The translations under genes were made by a program, and so were the position numbers. Positions 33,925-42,686 of a DNA stretch of 64,000 nt are shown piece by piece. The stretch is from the NCBI GenBank assembly GCA_025454975.1, contig JALONK010000009.1:1-64000 (forward strand), read 5' to 3'. The notes beneath the pieces are model-generated. The model worked only from the letters and a program-made list of their open reading frames with translations. It made no database searches and was not told where the DNA came from. This DNA is from Bacteroidia bacterium (lineage in GTDB: Bacteria > Bacteroidota > Bacteroidia > UKL13-3). Within the stretch, counting starts at the first letter, position 1. Each line of letters opens with the position of its first letter.

Positions 33925-36585
33925 TTACACTTCCAGTTTTAAGTTTTTATCTAAAACTTCACCATAAGCAGCATTGGTTTTTTCGTTGATGTTAATTTTA
34001 CCTGTGCTTCTGAAAATAAAATAATATTTACCAAAGCCCGGTACAGCGTCAGGTGCAGCAAAAATTGGAATAAAATAATGGTCTTTACAAAAACGTACCA
34101 GTTCCGGACGATTTTGTTTATCAATTGTTGCTACCTCATCAATAAACAAGGCAATTCTATTTTCATGGTCGGCAACTGCCAAACGATTAATAATATTCAT
34201 GATAATCACCAAACGAATCATTTTGTCGGTTCCATCACTTTCAATTTGCTGACTTAAATCTACTTGTTTGGTGCTGCCTTTTCTGCTTAAGTGTAAGGTA
34301 ATATCAAATAAATCATCAAACTCTATTTGTGCCCCGGTTTCTAAATAGTGATCAAGCACCTTTAAGTTTTCACTGTTGTCGAACTCAAACATCAACTGTC
34401 CGCTTACCTGTTGAATCTGACTTATTTTTTTTACCTCATCCACCAATCGTTTGTTATCAATCAATTCAATCGTAAGCGATTCAATATCGGAAATACGTGT
34501 TTGCGAAAGTTTAGAGTTAAACTTATTGTAAATAAATTCTTTAAACTCTTCATATCTTTTTAATAAGGTGTAGGCAGGGTTTGCAAACTGTGTTGATATA
34601 CTCTCCAATAACGATTGAATACTTCTTTCTTTATCTTCAACTAAAGCTACCTCTTCTTCTACATATTTAATAAAATCGTTTTCATCAGCGAAAGTACTTT
34701 GTAATTTATCTCTTAGTTTTTCAAATAAATGGTCTTTGTTTGATTTTAGCGTGATGCGGTCTTGCCAGTTAAGCTTAATTTTATTAAACAACTGGTCTAA
34801 ACTTTCATTGGTCTCAAATTCCTCTCCTGTTAGTCCTAACTCATCAATTTCATGCTTCATTTCAATGAGCCTGTTGATGCGTTCCTGACGTTTTTGTTTA
34901 TCGTCTAATAAATCCCTCAGCTCATTACTTTTTCTTGCAATGGTTTTTGCGATTTGTTTTTGCGCGGTTTCAAATTGCTCTTTCTGCGCCATCAAATCGT
35001 TAATATCAGCTTTTAATCGCTCGGCATTTTTTACTAATTGTGGTTTAGTTTTAATGCGGTTAAGCTTAATTTTTATTTCATCAATTTTTGTGGTGATGCC
35101 ATTCAATTCGTTAATAGAGGCTTCCATGTCCTTCACCACCTTTAACAAACTTTCTTGTTGAGCTCTATCTTCTTTTAGTGCGGCTAATTCATCCTTTAAT
35201 TCATCAACATTTTTAAAATCTTTAATGGTAATGTTTTTTGATAAATCAATCTGACCATCAAATATGGTAAGGGTTTGACTAATCTTATGTATTTGTTTAA
35301 GAACCTGATCTCCCGGTAAACTACTTACCTGCTCACTTAAAATTGAATTTAATAATTTTCGGTTTTCAACTGAACCCGAAATTTTATTAATTAATAAATT
35401 GCTATAGTTTTTTACCTGCATTTCAATGCGAGTAATTTGGTCGGTTATTCTAACAATCTTGTTTTCAATTTGCTGGCTGTTTAACTTTTGCAATTCAGCC
35501 ATAGTAATTCGACTTTCAATACTTTTTCTTTGCAGGTCGAGATTAGCTAATTGTTCGTTTAAAATATTAACCGGTTCATACGAATCAATTTCTTTTAATT
35601 CACTCTCTTTTTCTGCCAATAACGAACTGCGTTCCCTGATTTCAACTTCCTTACCACCAATTTTTCTGTCGAGTTCAGCTTTTTCGGGAATTAAATCCTC
35701 ATTGATTTCTGTATTTAATTTACCAATACTTTTGTCCTTTTCATGCAATTGTACCTGAAGTTCGGGTAAGGTATGGTTATAACTTTTATTAAATCCAAAA
35801 TACAACTCGCTTAAAATACGGGCTTTTGCGTTGTATTGACTAACCAATTCTCTGAAATCATCAAACTCATTTTTAACCGATTTAAGGTTACGAATTTCAT
35901 TATTGATTCGTTTAAGATCTAAAATGTCTTTTTTGTTTTTTTGCGAAAAATTTAACGTTTCATTTTCCCTGTTATCCGCTACAATAAGCGCTTCTTTTAA
36001 GTTTTTATTGGTAATTAACTTGGTATTGATTAAATAACGATAGATACGTGAAAAGTTATTACTTATACCTTCGCTTCTAACGCTATCATCAAGCCATACC
36101 ACACCATTGTTGCGCTTACCTCTTTGGTAAACAAATTGGAATACCTCGCGTTTATCTTTAAACATTTCAAGACCTAAACCTGAGGCGGCAATTTGTTCTT
36201 TTACCTCCTCAAATTTTAACAATCGTTTATCGTCGCCAATAAAAAAGTCTTCTTTATATTCACTATCAAACTTGTAGTATTCTAAATTACTTTCAGCATC
36301 CCTTTTTACCAAAATACTGTAATATGATTTTTTAAATACTTCGAATACAATATAACTTTGATTATGGTTAGGGAAATAATGATGAATGGTTTCTTTGTCA
36401 CCTTTACGATTACCACTAAAACTCATTTTTTGTCCATCAATGATGAATAAAAAGTTGAGGGCATATATAAGTGTACTTTTTCCAATATTGTTAGGCCCTA
36501 CCAATTGTAGGCTATCGCAATCATCCAGGCGCACTTCGGCTTTCCCGTACACTTTACTGTTTAAAACAATTACACGCGTTAACAT
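33925..36585 (-). CDS. MksB/MukB-like SMC ATPase
   Basis: An 886-residue SMC-type ATPase. Walker A GPNNIGKST is at 30-38, long charged coiled-coil arms with a central break run from about 230 to 700, and Walker B LFIDE has its acidic pair at D816-E817. The ABC signature before Walker B is not LSGGQ but reads QIESDGTDKM, as in divergent MukB/Mks-type proteins. It is shorter than MukB (about 1,480) and nearer MksB (about 950). First gene of a three-gene operon with kleisin-like and MksE-like genes. It should take part in chromosome compaction or, as in Wadjet, in handling foreign DNA; no nuclease gene is next to it. Confidence 0.85.
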   Translation of the reverse strand: MLTRVIVLNSKVYGKAEVRLDDCDSLQLVGPNNIGKSTLIYALNFLFIIDGQKMSFSGNRKGDKETIHHYFPNHNQSYIVFEVFKKSYYSILVKRDAESNLEYYKFDSEYKEDFFIGDDKRLLKFEEVKEQIAASGLGLEMFKDKREVFQFVYQRGKRNNGVVWLDDSVRSEGISNNFSRIYRYLINTKLITNKNLKEALIVADNRENETLNFSQKNKKDILDLKRINNEIRNLKSVKNEFDDFRELVSQYNAKARILSELYFGFNKSYNHTLPELQVQLHEKDKSIGKLNTEINEDLIPEKAELDRKIGGKEVEIRERSSLLAEKESELKEIDSYEPVNILNEQLANLDLQRKSIESRITMAELQKLNSQQIENKIVRITDQITRIEMQVKNYSNLLINKISGSVENRKLLNSILSEQVSSLPGDQVLKQIHKISQTLTIFDGQIDLSKNITIKDFKNVDELKDELAALKEDRAQQESLLKVVKDMEASINELNGITTKIDEIKIKLNRIKTKPQLVKNAERLKADINDLMAQKEQFETAQKQIAKTIARKSNELRDLLDDKQKRQERINRLIEMKHEIDELGLTGEEFETNESLDQLFNKIKLNWQDRITLKSNKDHLFEKLRDKLQSTFADENDFIKYVEEEVALVEDKERSIQSLLESISTQFANPAYTLLKRYEEFKEFIYNKFNSKLSQTRISDIESLTIELIDNKRLVDEVKKISQIQQVSGQLMFEFDNSENLKVLDHYLETGAQIEFDDLFDITLHLSRKGSTKQVDLSQQIESDGTDKMIRLVIIMNIINRLAVADHENRIALFIDEVATIDKQNRPELVRFCKDHYFIPIFAAPDAVPGFGKYYFIFRSTGKININEKTNAAYGEVLDKNLKLEV

Positions 36586-36927
36586 AATCTTTACTTGATA
36601 TAATTCGGGTACAAGTTAACCGTGCCTGAATTGTAGTTACCCACCTTTTATACACACTTCGCAAAGTGTTGATGGTGTAATGGTTGAGGCATTTACAGAA
36701 GGTGTGGTAAAAATTATATGATGCTAACTTTCTTTTTCAATGACTCAATTTATTACCATAATCGCCTAAAGATTCTGATGTTTTATGATTTCTTTAGTCT
36801 AAATTTAGTGTAACTACTTAAATTAATATTCTTTTATTACATCTTGTAAATGAGTTGAATGTAAATTATATACATTAAATATGATTATTTATATATTTTG
36901 CGTTATTCATATACCATTTTTATAAAT
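36586..36927. other. 342-bp divergent intergenic region
   Basis: This separates the Mks-like operon (minus) and the TraB-fold gene (plus), so it must hold both promoters. A short dyad ACACTT-CGCA-AAGTGT lies at 36654-36669. A TATATTTTG near 36892-36900, close to a -7 element but with three instead of two spacer bases, could drive the plus-strand gene. I see no gene or RNA in it. Confidence 0.5.
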
Positions 36928-39900
36928 ATGTTATTTAGAACAATTTTTAGAACTATCTCCCTTATACTTTTATTGGTTACAATAGTTCAAGCACAGCCTC
37001 TTCCTAAAGGATTATTATGGGAAATTTCAGGAAAGGGTATGACCAAACCATCTTACTTATATGGTACCATGCATGTAAGCAGCAAGTTGGCCTTTAACCT
37101 AAGTGATTCCTTTTTTATTGCATTGAAAAACGTGGATAAAGTTGCTTTAGAAAGTACACCTGAAAATTGGTTGGAGGAGTTTTTTGCAACCGGATTTATG
37201 AGTCATCTGATGCGAGTTGAAGCCGAAGAATCGAACCAAAGTACCCAGGTTATTAATCCTAATTCTTTCGCTTGGTTTGATGATAACTATCCCAAAAATT
37301 ATGTATTACAAGCACTGGCAGTTGATCCTGCCATTCTTAATCAATTAATGTTTAGGCATACCAGTAATAAACAGGATTTTGAAGAAGATACTTATTTAGA
37401 CCTTTATATCTTTCAACTTGCGAGCAAACTGAAAAAGCCTGTGTTGTCGGTTGAAGACTTGGATGAAAGTTTGCAATTGGTGATGAGGGCATATTCAGAT
37501 ATGTATCCTGAAGATAAACAAAGGAAGTATATCGAAAACTTTGATGAGTTATTGGAAGAATATTATCGTCAGGCTGATTTATTTCAACTTGATTCTTTGG
37601 TGAAGGCACAAGGTTACAGCAGTAACTACATGGAAAATATGCTTTATATCCGTAATAAAAATATGGTGCATCGCATGGATTCTATCATGCGCACCGGAAG
37701 TTTATTTACCGGCGTTGGTGCTTCTCATTTACCGGGAGATAAAGGTGTTATAGCTCTGTTACGCGAAATGGGTTATCAAGTGCGTGCAGTAAATCTCGGA
37801 CAAAGAAATTCATCGTTACGTAAAAAATTAGATGCCATTAATGTTCCAATTACTTATCAGAAATTTACCGCCCCCGACGGATTGTTTAGCGTTGAAGCAC
37901 CGGGTAAATTATTGGTGATGCCTGATAATAGTATTAGTCAACAATACCTTTACAGTGATATGATGAATGGTGCTTTTTATTCGGTTACTCGTATCAAACA
38001 TTTTTCGTCGTTCTATGGCTATGATGAGGCTGATTACCGCAAAAGTATAGATAGCATGTTATATGAATATATACCGGGTGATATAGTTTCGCAAAAAACT
38101 ATTGACCAAAATGGATATGTTGCCTATGATATCACCAATAAAAATAAGCGAGGTAATTTACAGCGCTACCGAATTATTTTTACTCCAATTGAATTAATTA
38201 TTTTTAAAACAGGTGGTAAAGGAAATTATGTAAAAGAATTTGGTGAACAGTTTTTTAAATCAATCGTGTTTAATCAACCTCCATTACTCACACAACCTTA
38301 TCGAAATACTGAGCTAGGATTTGAAATAGCATTACCTGTGATGCCTATTTCAAACTATGAAAAGGCTGTGTTAAGTAATTACACGCCCGGAAGTATTATT
38401 TATCAGGCGGTGCACAACCGTGAACGCTATTTTATTTTAACATCTCCATTTTTTAATACGTCGTATATCGAAGAAGATACTGTTGAATTAAACATTGCGG
38501 CCTTCGGTTTCGAAAGGAAAACCAACCTTATGCGCAACACGCATCAATACAAAAATATTTCAGGCTATCCCGCCTTATTTTGTACCTATCGCCATAAAGA
38601 AAAAGGTACAAGCATGGCAGCAGTATATGTAATTAAAGGGGCAAGTGTTTATGTGTTTTCAGTTTGGGGCGATAATCCACAAATTTCAAATGAAGCCATT
38701 CAAGTATTAAATTCAATAAAACTTATTGAAAAAGTAGCTCCGGAAGCTAAATTTCAAACCGATACCATTCATCGTTTTACATTAAAATCATCGGTTAGTT
38801 TGCCTCCTGATATTAATGCTTACAATATGTCGTTTAAAAAACGTGAGGATAAACGAGCGCATTTAGATTTACGCGAAAAAATTGAACTTAAAGAAGCGGC
38901 CACAGGCGAAAAGGTTATAATTAAATGGACGCGTAGAAATAAGTATGAATATTTTAAAGATACTGCCTCCTTATGGAAATCATTAATAACCAATAATTAT
39001 TTTTACAACACCTTCAATAAAAAAGTAACCTACTTTAAGAATAAAAATTATTTTGGTGCTGTTGTTGAACTAACGGATTCTAATTCGAGTCGTTGTATCC
39101 TGCACAAAATTTTTATAAGTGGCCGATTCGAGTATCAATTAACTGCTGTTGTTGATACCATTACCAAAGGAAATAATTTTGTAAAAACCATCTTCGAATC
39201 ATTTGAACCTATTACTACTGATTCGTTCAACCTTTTTGCAAATTCAGGCAATCGTTTTTTAAATGATATTATTTCTGATGATTCCACTACTTATGCCCAA
39301 GCTCGCGAGCTTAGTAAAGATGTTGATTTAGATAAAACTAATGTGAATCAAATTTTAGAAACCATTCCTAAATTAAAGGATGATAAACACAAAAAAGGAT
39401 TGGAACAAGAGTTGATTTTAGCATTAGGTAGAACTAAAGATCCTAAAGTTTTACCTATACTTAAGTTGTGGTACGAAAATGCAGGCGATGATTATGAAAA
39501 GCAATTTTCTATTTTAAAAGCACTGGCAAGGTTTAAGACGAAGCAATCATATACCCTTTGCCGCGATTTGTTAATAAAGGAACCTCCATTTTTAACCGGC
39601 AATTATTATTATGATGGGTTGTTTAGCGAGCTGCGTTCTAATGATTCATTATTTAACAGCATATTATTTTTTCCTGAATTATTTAAATTAACCAGGTATG
39701 ATGAATACAGGCAAGAGGTTTATGAAATGTTATCTTGGGCAATTGACAGCAATAAGATTACAGTTGCACAATATCAACCATATTTAAATGATTTAATTAA
39801 TGAAGCAAAAAAGCAACTGAAAAAAGAATTAACTAATGATGATAAAGAAAAGTACTATGCGAATTATATGGTGGAGTCATATAATAATATTCTAATTCAT

Positions 39901-40500
39901 CATTATGATTTGCCTCAAGTTAAAGAATATTTCGATAAGCAACTTAAAGCAAAGAATTATGTAGTGAAACTTAATACAGTAGCTCTTTTGTTAAAACATA
40001 AAAAGGCTGTTGATGATACAATTGTTTTTAATTTAAGCGAAAACCTTACTTCAAGAACTGATTTCTTTAGTGCGTTAAAGGAATTTAAAATTGAAGATAA
40101 GATGCCTGCACAATTCAGAACACGCGATGCTTTGGTATATGCCGAAGTAAAAGATGATTTAACCCCTGACTACGGTGATGATAAACTAGATACCATTGTA
40201 TTTGTGGCCATGGATACTACTTATTTTAAAGGAATTAAAGGTATTGTGTACTTTTATAAGTATAAAATGGAAAACAGCGATGATTGGAATACCTATGTTA
40301 CAGGTATGTATGATTTTGATTCCAATACATATAAATTACTGCGTTACATAGGCGCTCAAGGTGAGGTGTTCAATGAGAAAGGAAGTTGGCAAGAACAATT
40401 TTTTGAAATGGTTGAACAAGCTAAACAACGCCAAAGGGCCTATGGTTATGGCTCTTTTAATTTCTCAAGAAACTTCTTTGAAGAATATCCGGAGGAATAA
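36928..40500 (+). CDS. Very large exported protein with N-terminal TraB/GumN domain and C-terminal HEAT-like region
   Basis: A 1,190-residue secreted protein. I start at ATG 36928, which gives a good signal peptide (LFRTISLILLLVTIVQAQ, shortened), rather than the TTG at 36898. The TraB/GumN domain covers about 20-300: it has LLWEISGKG, the SYLYGTMHV element, VALES and, near the end, FTGVGASHLPGDKG, the two GxxH motifs typical of this erythromycin-esterase-like/Tiki fold. Residues about 300-780 hold repeated beta-rich units without a known name. About 800-1,080 looks like helical HEAT-type repeats (PKVLPILKLWYENA). Such a fusion is much longer than GumN proteins (about 300). The role is unknown; a periplasmic or surface metalloprotease-like function is possible. 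Confidence 0.8.
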   Translation: MLFRTIFRTISLILLLVTIVQAQPLPKGLLWEISGKGMTKPSYLYGTMHVSSKLAFNLSDSFFIALKNVDKVALESTPENWLEEFFATGFMSHLMRVEAEESNQSTQVINPNSFAWFDDNYPKNYVLQALAVDPAILNQLMFRHTSNKQDFEEDTYLDLYIFQLASKLKKPVLSVEDLDESLQLVMRAYSDMYPEDKQRKYIENFDELLEEYYRQADLFQLDSLVKAQGYSSNYMENMLYIRNKNMVHRMDSIMRTGSLFTGVGASHLPGDKGVIALLREMGYQVRAVNLGQRNSSLRKKLDAINVPITYQKFTAPDGLFSVEAPGKLLVMPDNSISQQYLYSDMMNGAFYSVTRIKHFSSFYGYDEADYRKSIDSMLYEYIPGDIVSQKTIDQNGYVAYDITNKNKRGNLQRYRIIFTPIELIIFKTGGKGNYVKEFGEQFFKSIVFNQPPLLTQPYRNTELGFEIALPVMPISNYEKAVLSNYTPGSIIYQAVHNRERYFILTSPFFNTSYIEEDTVELNIAAFGFERKTNLMRNTHQYKNISGYPALFCTYRHKEKGTSMAAVYVIKGASVYVFSVWGDNPQISNEAIQVLNSIKLIEKVAPEAKFQTDTIHRFTLKSSVSLPPDINAYNMSFKKREDKRAHLDLREKIELKEAATGEKVIIKWTRRNKYEYFKDTASLWKSLITNNYFYNTFNKKVTYFKNKNYFGAVVELTDSNSSRCILHKIFISGRFEYQLTAVVDTITKGNNFVKTIFESFEPITTDSFNLFANSGNRFLNDIISDDSTTYAQARELSKDVDLDKTNVNQILETIPKLKDDKHKKGLEQELILALGRTKDPKVLPILKLWYENAGDDYEKQFSILKALARFKTKQSYTLCRDLLIKEPPFLTGNYYYDGLFSELRSNDSLFNSILFFPELFKLTRYDEYRQEVYEMLSWAIDSNKITVAQYQPYLNDLINEAKKQLKKELTNDDKEKYYANYMVESYNNILIHHYDLPQVKEYFDKQLKAKNYVVKLNTVALLLKHKKAVDDTIVFNLSENLTSRTDFFSALKEFKIEDKMPAQFRTRDALVYAEVKDDLTPDYGDDKLDTIVFVAMDTTYFKGIKGIVYFYKYKMENSDDWNTYVTGMYDFDSNTYKLLRYIGAQGEVFNEKGSWQEQFFEMVEQAKQRQRAYGYGSFNFSRNFFEEYPEE

Positions 40501-40534
40501 TGTTTCAAAAACCTCCTTATTAAAATAACTTATT

Positions 40535-40566
40535 AAAGGTGACTGTTTATTATGGTCACCTTTTTT
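40535..40566 (+). terminator. Intrinsic terminator after the TraB-fold gene
   Basis: A 9-bp stem AAAGGTGAC / GTCACCTTT (40535-40543 and 40555-40563) with an 11-nt loop is followed by Ts to 40566. Confidence 0.85.
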
Positions 40567-40654
40567 ATTTTTTAACTAATTGTAGATGGATTAATTCGCT
40601 GCTATTTCATGCATAAGCTTCGTAATGGAAATCCATGTTGTATCAAACAAGCAT

Positions 40655-40684
40655 AAAAAAAACACGCCTAAGCGTGTTTTTTTT
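40655..40684. terminator. Bidirectional intrinsic terminator, mainly for the ferredoxin gene
   Basis: A 13-bp stem (40655-40667 with 40672-40684, ACACGC/GCGTGT core with flanking A8/T8) around the loop CTAA. It lies 15 bases after the ferredoxin stop on the minus strand and backs up the 40,535 terminator on the plus strand. Confidence 0.9.
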
Positions 40685-40699
40685 ATGTTATTGTTAACA

Positions 40700-41044
40700 T
40701 TAAATGTGCATTCTGTTTTTCTTAAACATTAACTGGTCTTCCGACTCTACATGGTCAGGATCAGGAACACAGCAATCAACCGGACATACAGCAGCGCATT
40801 GTGGTTCTTCATGAAAACCTACGCATTCGGTACATTTTCCGGTTACAATAAAATAAGTATCATCAGATTTAGGAGCAAATCTTTTATTTACATCAACCGA
40901 CTCTCCATCAATTTCGATGGTTCCGGTTAATGAATTTCCATCAGCCCAAGCCCACTCAGCTCCGCTTTCATATATTGCGTTATTAGGACATTCTGGTTCG
41001 CATGCACCGCAATTGATGCATTCGTCGGTAATCATTATAGCCAT
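40700..41044 (-). CDS. 2[4Fe-4S] ferredoxin (dicluster domain)
   Basis: A 114-residue electron carrier with two 4Fe-4S sites. Cysteines C9, C12, C15 and C19 (CINCGACEPECP) make the first motif; C71, C74, C83 and C87 (CTECVGFHEEPQCAAVCP) the second, whose eight-residue gap is characteristic of the YfhL/Alvin-type ferredoxins. The insertion between the motifs (22-68) is also typical of that longer class. It is divergent from the acyl-CoA reductase gene, with 87 bases between the starts, and may share regulation with it. Confidence 0.95.
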   Translation of the reverse strand: MAIMITDECINCGACEPECPNNAIYESGAEWAWADGNSLTGTIEIDGESVDVNKRFAPKSDDTYFIVTGKCTECVGFHEEPQCAAVCPVDCCVPDPDHVESEDQLMFKKNRMHI

Positions 41045-41131
41045 AGTATATTTTTCTTTTTAGTAGTTTATAACAAATGCAAAATAAGTTTTGTTGCTTT
41101 GCATAAAAAAATTGAATCATTCTAAATAGAC

Positions 41132-42142
41132 ATGAATTTTCAACAAGCAATTCAAACATACAAACAACTTGGCTTATTTTTTAAACAGGCAGCCGCTGAA
41201 GATTTATCGGTTTTTCATCAGGCTTATGTTACTAATAATTGGTTTACAGTTGATTATATAAAAAATGCCCTTCATGCTTGGTCGGAAGAGCTAACGGAGT
41301 CATCATTAACAAATTGGTTTTCGGCATATACCGAACCCCATACACAACAAAAAAAAGTTGCCATAATAATGGCGGGAAATATTCCTTTTGTTGGTTTGCA
41401 TGATTTATTATGTGTTTTAGCAACAGGCCATTCGGCATTGGTTAAATTATCTTCTGATGATTATGTATTGATGAAATGGGTAATTGATGCATTAATTGAT
41501 ATCAACCCATCATTAGCGAATGATATTACGGTTGCTGAAGGAATGTTACCCAAGGGTTTTGATGCAGTTATAGCAACAGGAAGCAACAATACCAATCGTT
41601 ATTTTGAGGCCTATTTTAAAGGAGTACCGTCGTTGTTACGAAAGAGTAGGAGCAGTGTGGCCGTTTTAACAGGTAATGAAACACCTGAGGATATTCAACT
41701 AATAGGGAAAGATATTTTCACCTATTTTGGTTTAGGATGCAGGAATGTCTCAAAAATATATGTTCCTGAAGGATACGACTTAACTTTCTTCCTCGACCAT
41801 ATTCAATCTTTTTATAGTCATATTGATCATCATAAATATGCAAACAACTACACTTACCATAAGGCCATATTATTGATGAACCTTACACCACATTTAGATA
41901 ATAATTTTTTACTGGTAAAGGAGGATACACACCTAGCATCGCCACTCTCCGTTTTGTTTTGGGAATCTTATAAAAATGAAACTGATTTAATGTATAAACT
42001 ATCCTTAAAACAGGATGAAATACAATGTGTGGTTAGCAAAATTAAAATTGGTGATTCAGTTCCATTAGGTCGAGCTCAATATCCTGCCATCTCCGGCTAT
42101 GCTGATGGTATTGATACGATAAATTTTTTATTGAACATTTAA
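41132..42142 (+). CDS. Acyl-CoA reductase (LuxC-like)
   Basis: A 336-residue protein of the LuxC family of NAD(P)H-dependent acyl-CoA reductases, which make fatty aldehydes. Recognisable parts are KVAIIMAGNIPFVGLHDLLCV near 72-92 (shortened), the catalytic cysteine region FTYFGLGCRNVSKIYVPEG with Cys near 203, and a C-terminal strand set. No LuxD/E partner or luciferase gene is near. In Bacteroidota this gene often sits beside the dicluster ferredoxin, as here. It converges on the biotin carrier gene with a 2-base gap. Confidence 0.88.
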   Translation: MNFQQAIQTYKQLGLFFKQAAAEDLSVFHQAYVTNNWFTVDYIKNALHAWSEELTESSLTNWFSAYTEPHTQQKKVAIIMAGNIPFVGLHDLLCVLATGHSALVKLSSDDYVLMKWVIDALIDINPSLANDITVAEGMLPKGFDAVIATGSNNTNRYFEAYFKGVPSLLRKSRSSVAVLTGNETPEDIQLIGKDIFTYFGLGCRNVSKIYVPEGYDLTFFLDHIQSFYSHIDHHKYANNYTYHKAILLMNLTPHLDNNFLLVKEDTHLASPLSVLFWESYKNETDLMYKLSLKQDEIQCVVSKIKIGDSVPLGRAQYPAISGYADGIDTINFLLNI

Positions 42143-42144
42143 AA

Positions 42145-42645
42145 TTATTCGAACTCAATAAGCATTTGGTTCTTATCAACAGCCGTGCGTTCGCTCACGG
42201 TTATTTTTTTAATCACTGCATCCGATGGCGATTTAATAACATTCTCCATTTTCATGGCTTCTAAAACCAATAATGCATCTCCTTTTTTTACAGCATCACC
42301 AGGCTTAACGTGAATACGCAATACAAGTCCGGGCATAGGAGCTTTTACTGAGTTCACCTTATCCGAGGCCATTTTATCCATGCCTAATTTTTTCAGGAGT
42401 TGGTCAAGCTCATTTTCTACATTCACTCGGTAAGTAATACCATTTATAACAATACTTAATATTTTACCTTTTTCGTCTTTATCTGTCAATTCGATTGTTA
42501 ACGACTGATCATTTATAATTGCATGATACTTATCTGCTCCTATTTTAATCCAATCCATGTTCATTTCTTCACCATTCAATAGCAGGCTCGAATTATCTTT
42601 TTTTAAGGTGAATTCGGTTAGTTCATTTACTTTTAAGGTAAGCAT
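42145..42645 (-). CDS. Biotin carboxyl carrier protein (acyl-CoA carboxylase biotin subunit)
   Basis: A 166-residue protein with an N-terminal region of about 85 residues, then a biotinyl/lipoyl domain at about 98-166. The biotinylation lysine is K132 in LEAMKMENVI, with the PMPG turn at 103-106. The N-terminal part resembles the BT/BCCP linker domain of propionyl- and methylcrotonyl-CoA carboxylase alpha subunits rather than AccB of fatty-acid synthesis. Carboxylase and transferase partner genes are elsewhere. It is transcribed alone, opposite to the M1 peptidase gene. Confidence 0.92.
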   Translation of the reverse strand: MLTLKVNELTEFTLKKDNSSLLLNGEEMNMDWIKIGADKYHAIINDQSLTIELTDKDEKGKILSIVINGITYRVNVENELDQLLKKLGMDKMASDKVNSVKAPMPGLVLRIHVKPGDAVKKGDALLVLEAMKMENVIKSPSDAVIKKITVSERTAVDKNQMLIEFE

Positions 42646-42686
42646 TTATTTGTATGTTTTAAGAATTATTACTTTATTGTAAGCCT

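Noticed and set aside
36654-36669. ACACTT-CGCA-AAGTGT dyad as an RNA or terminator
   Set aside because: The stem is only 6 bp and has no T-run; at most it is an operator half-site pair.
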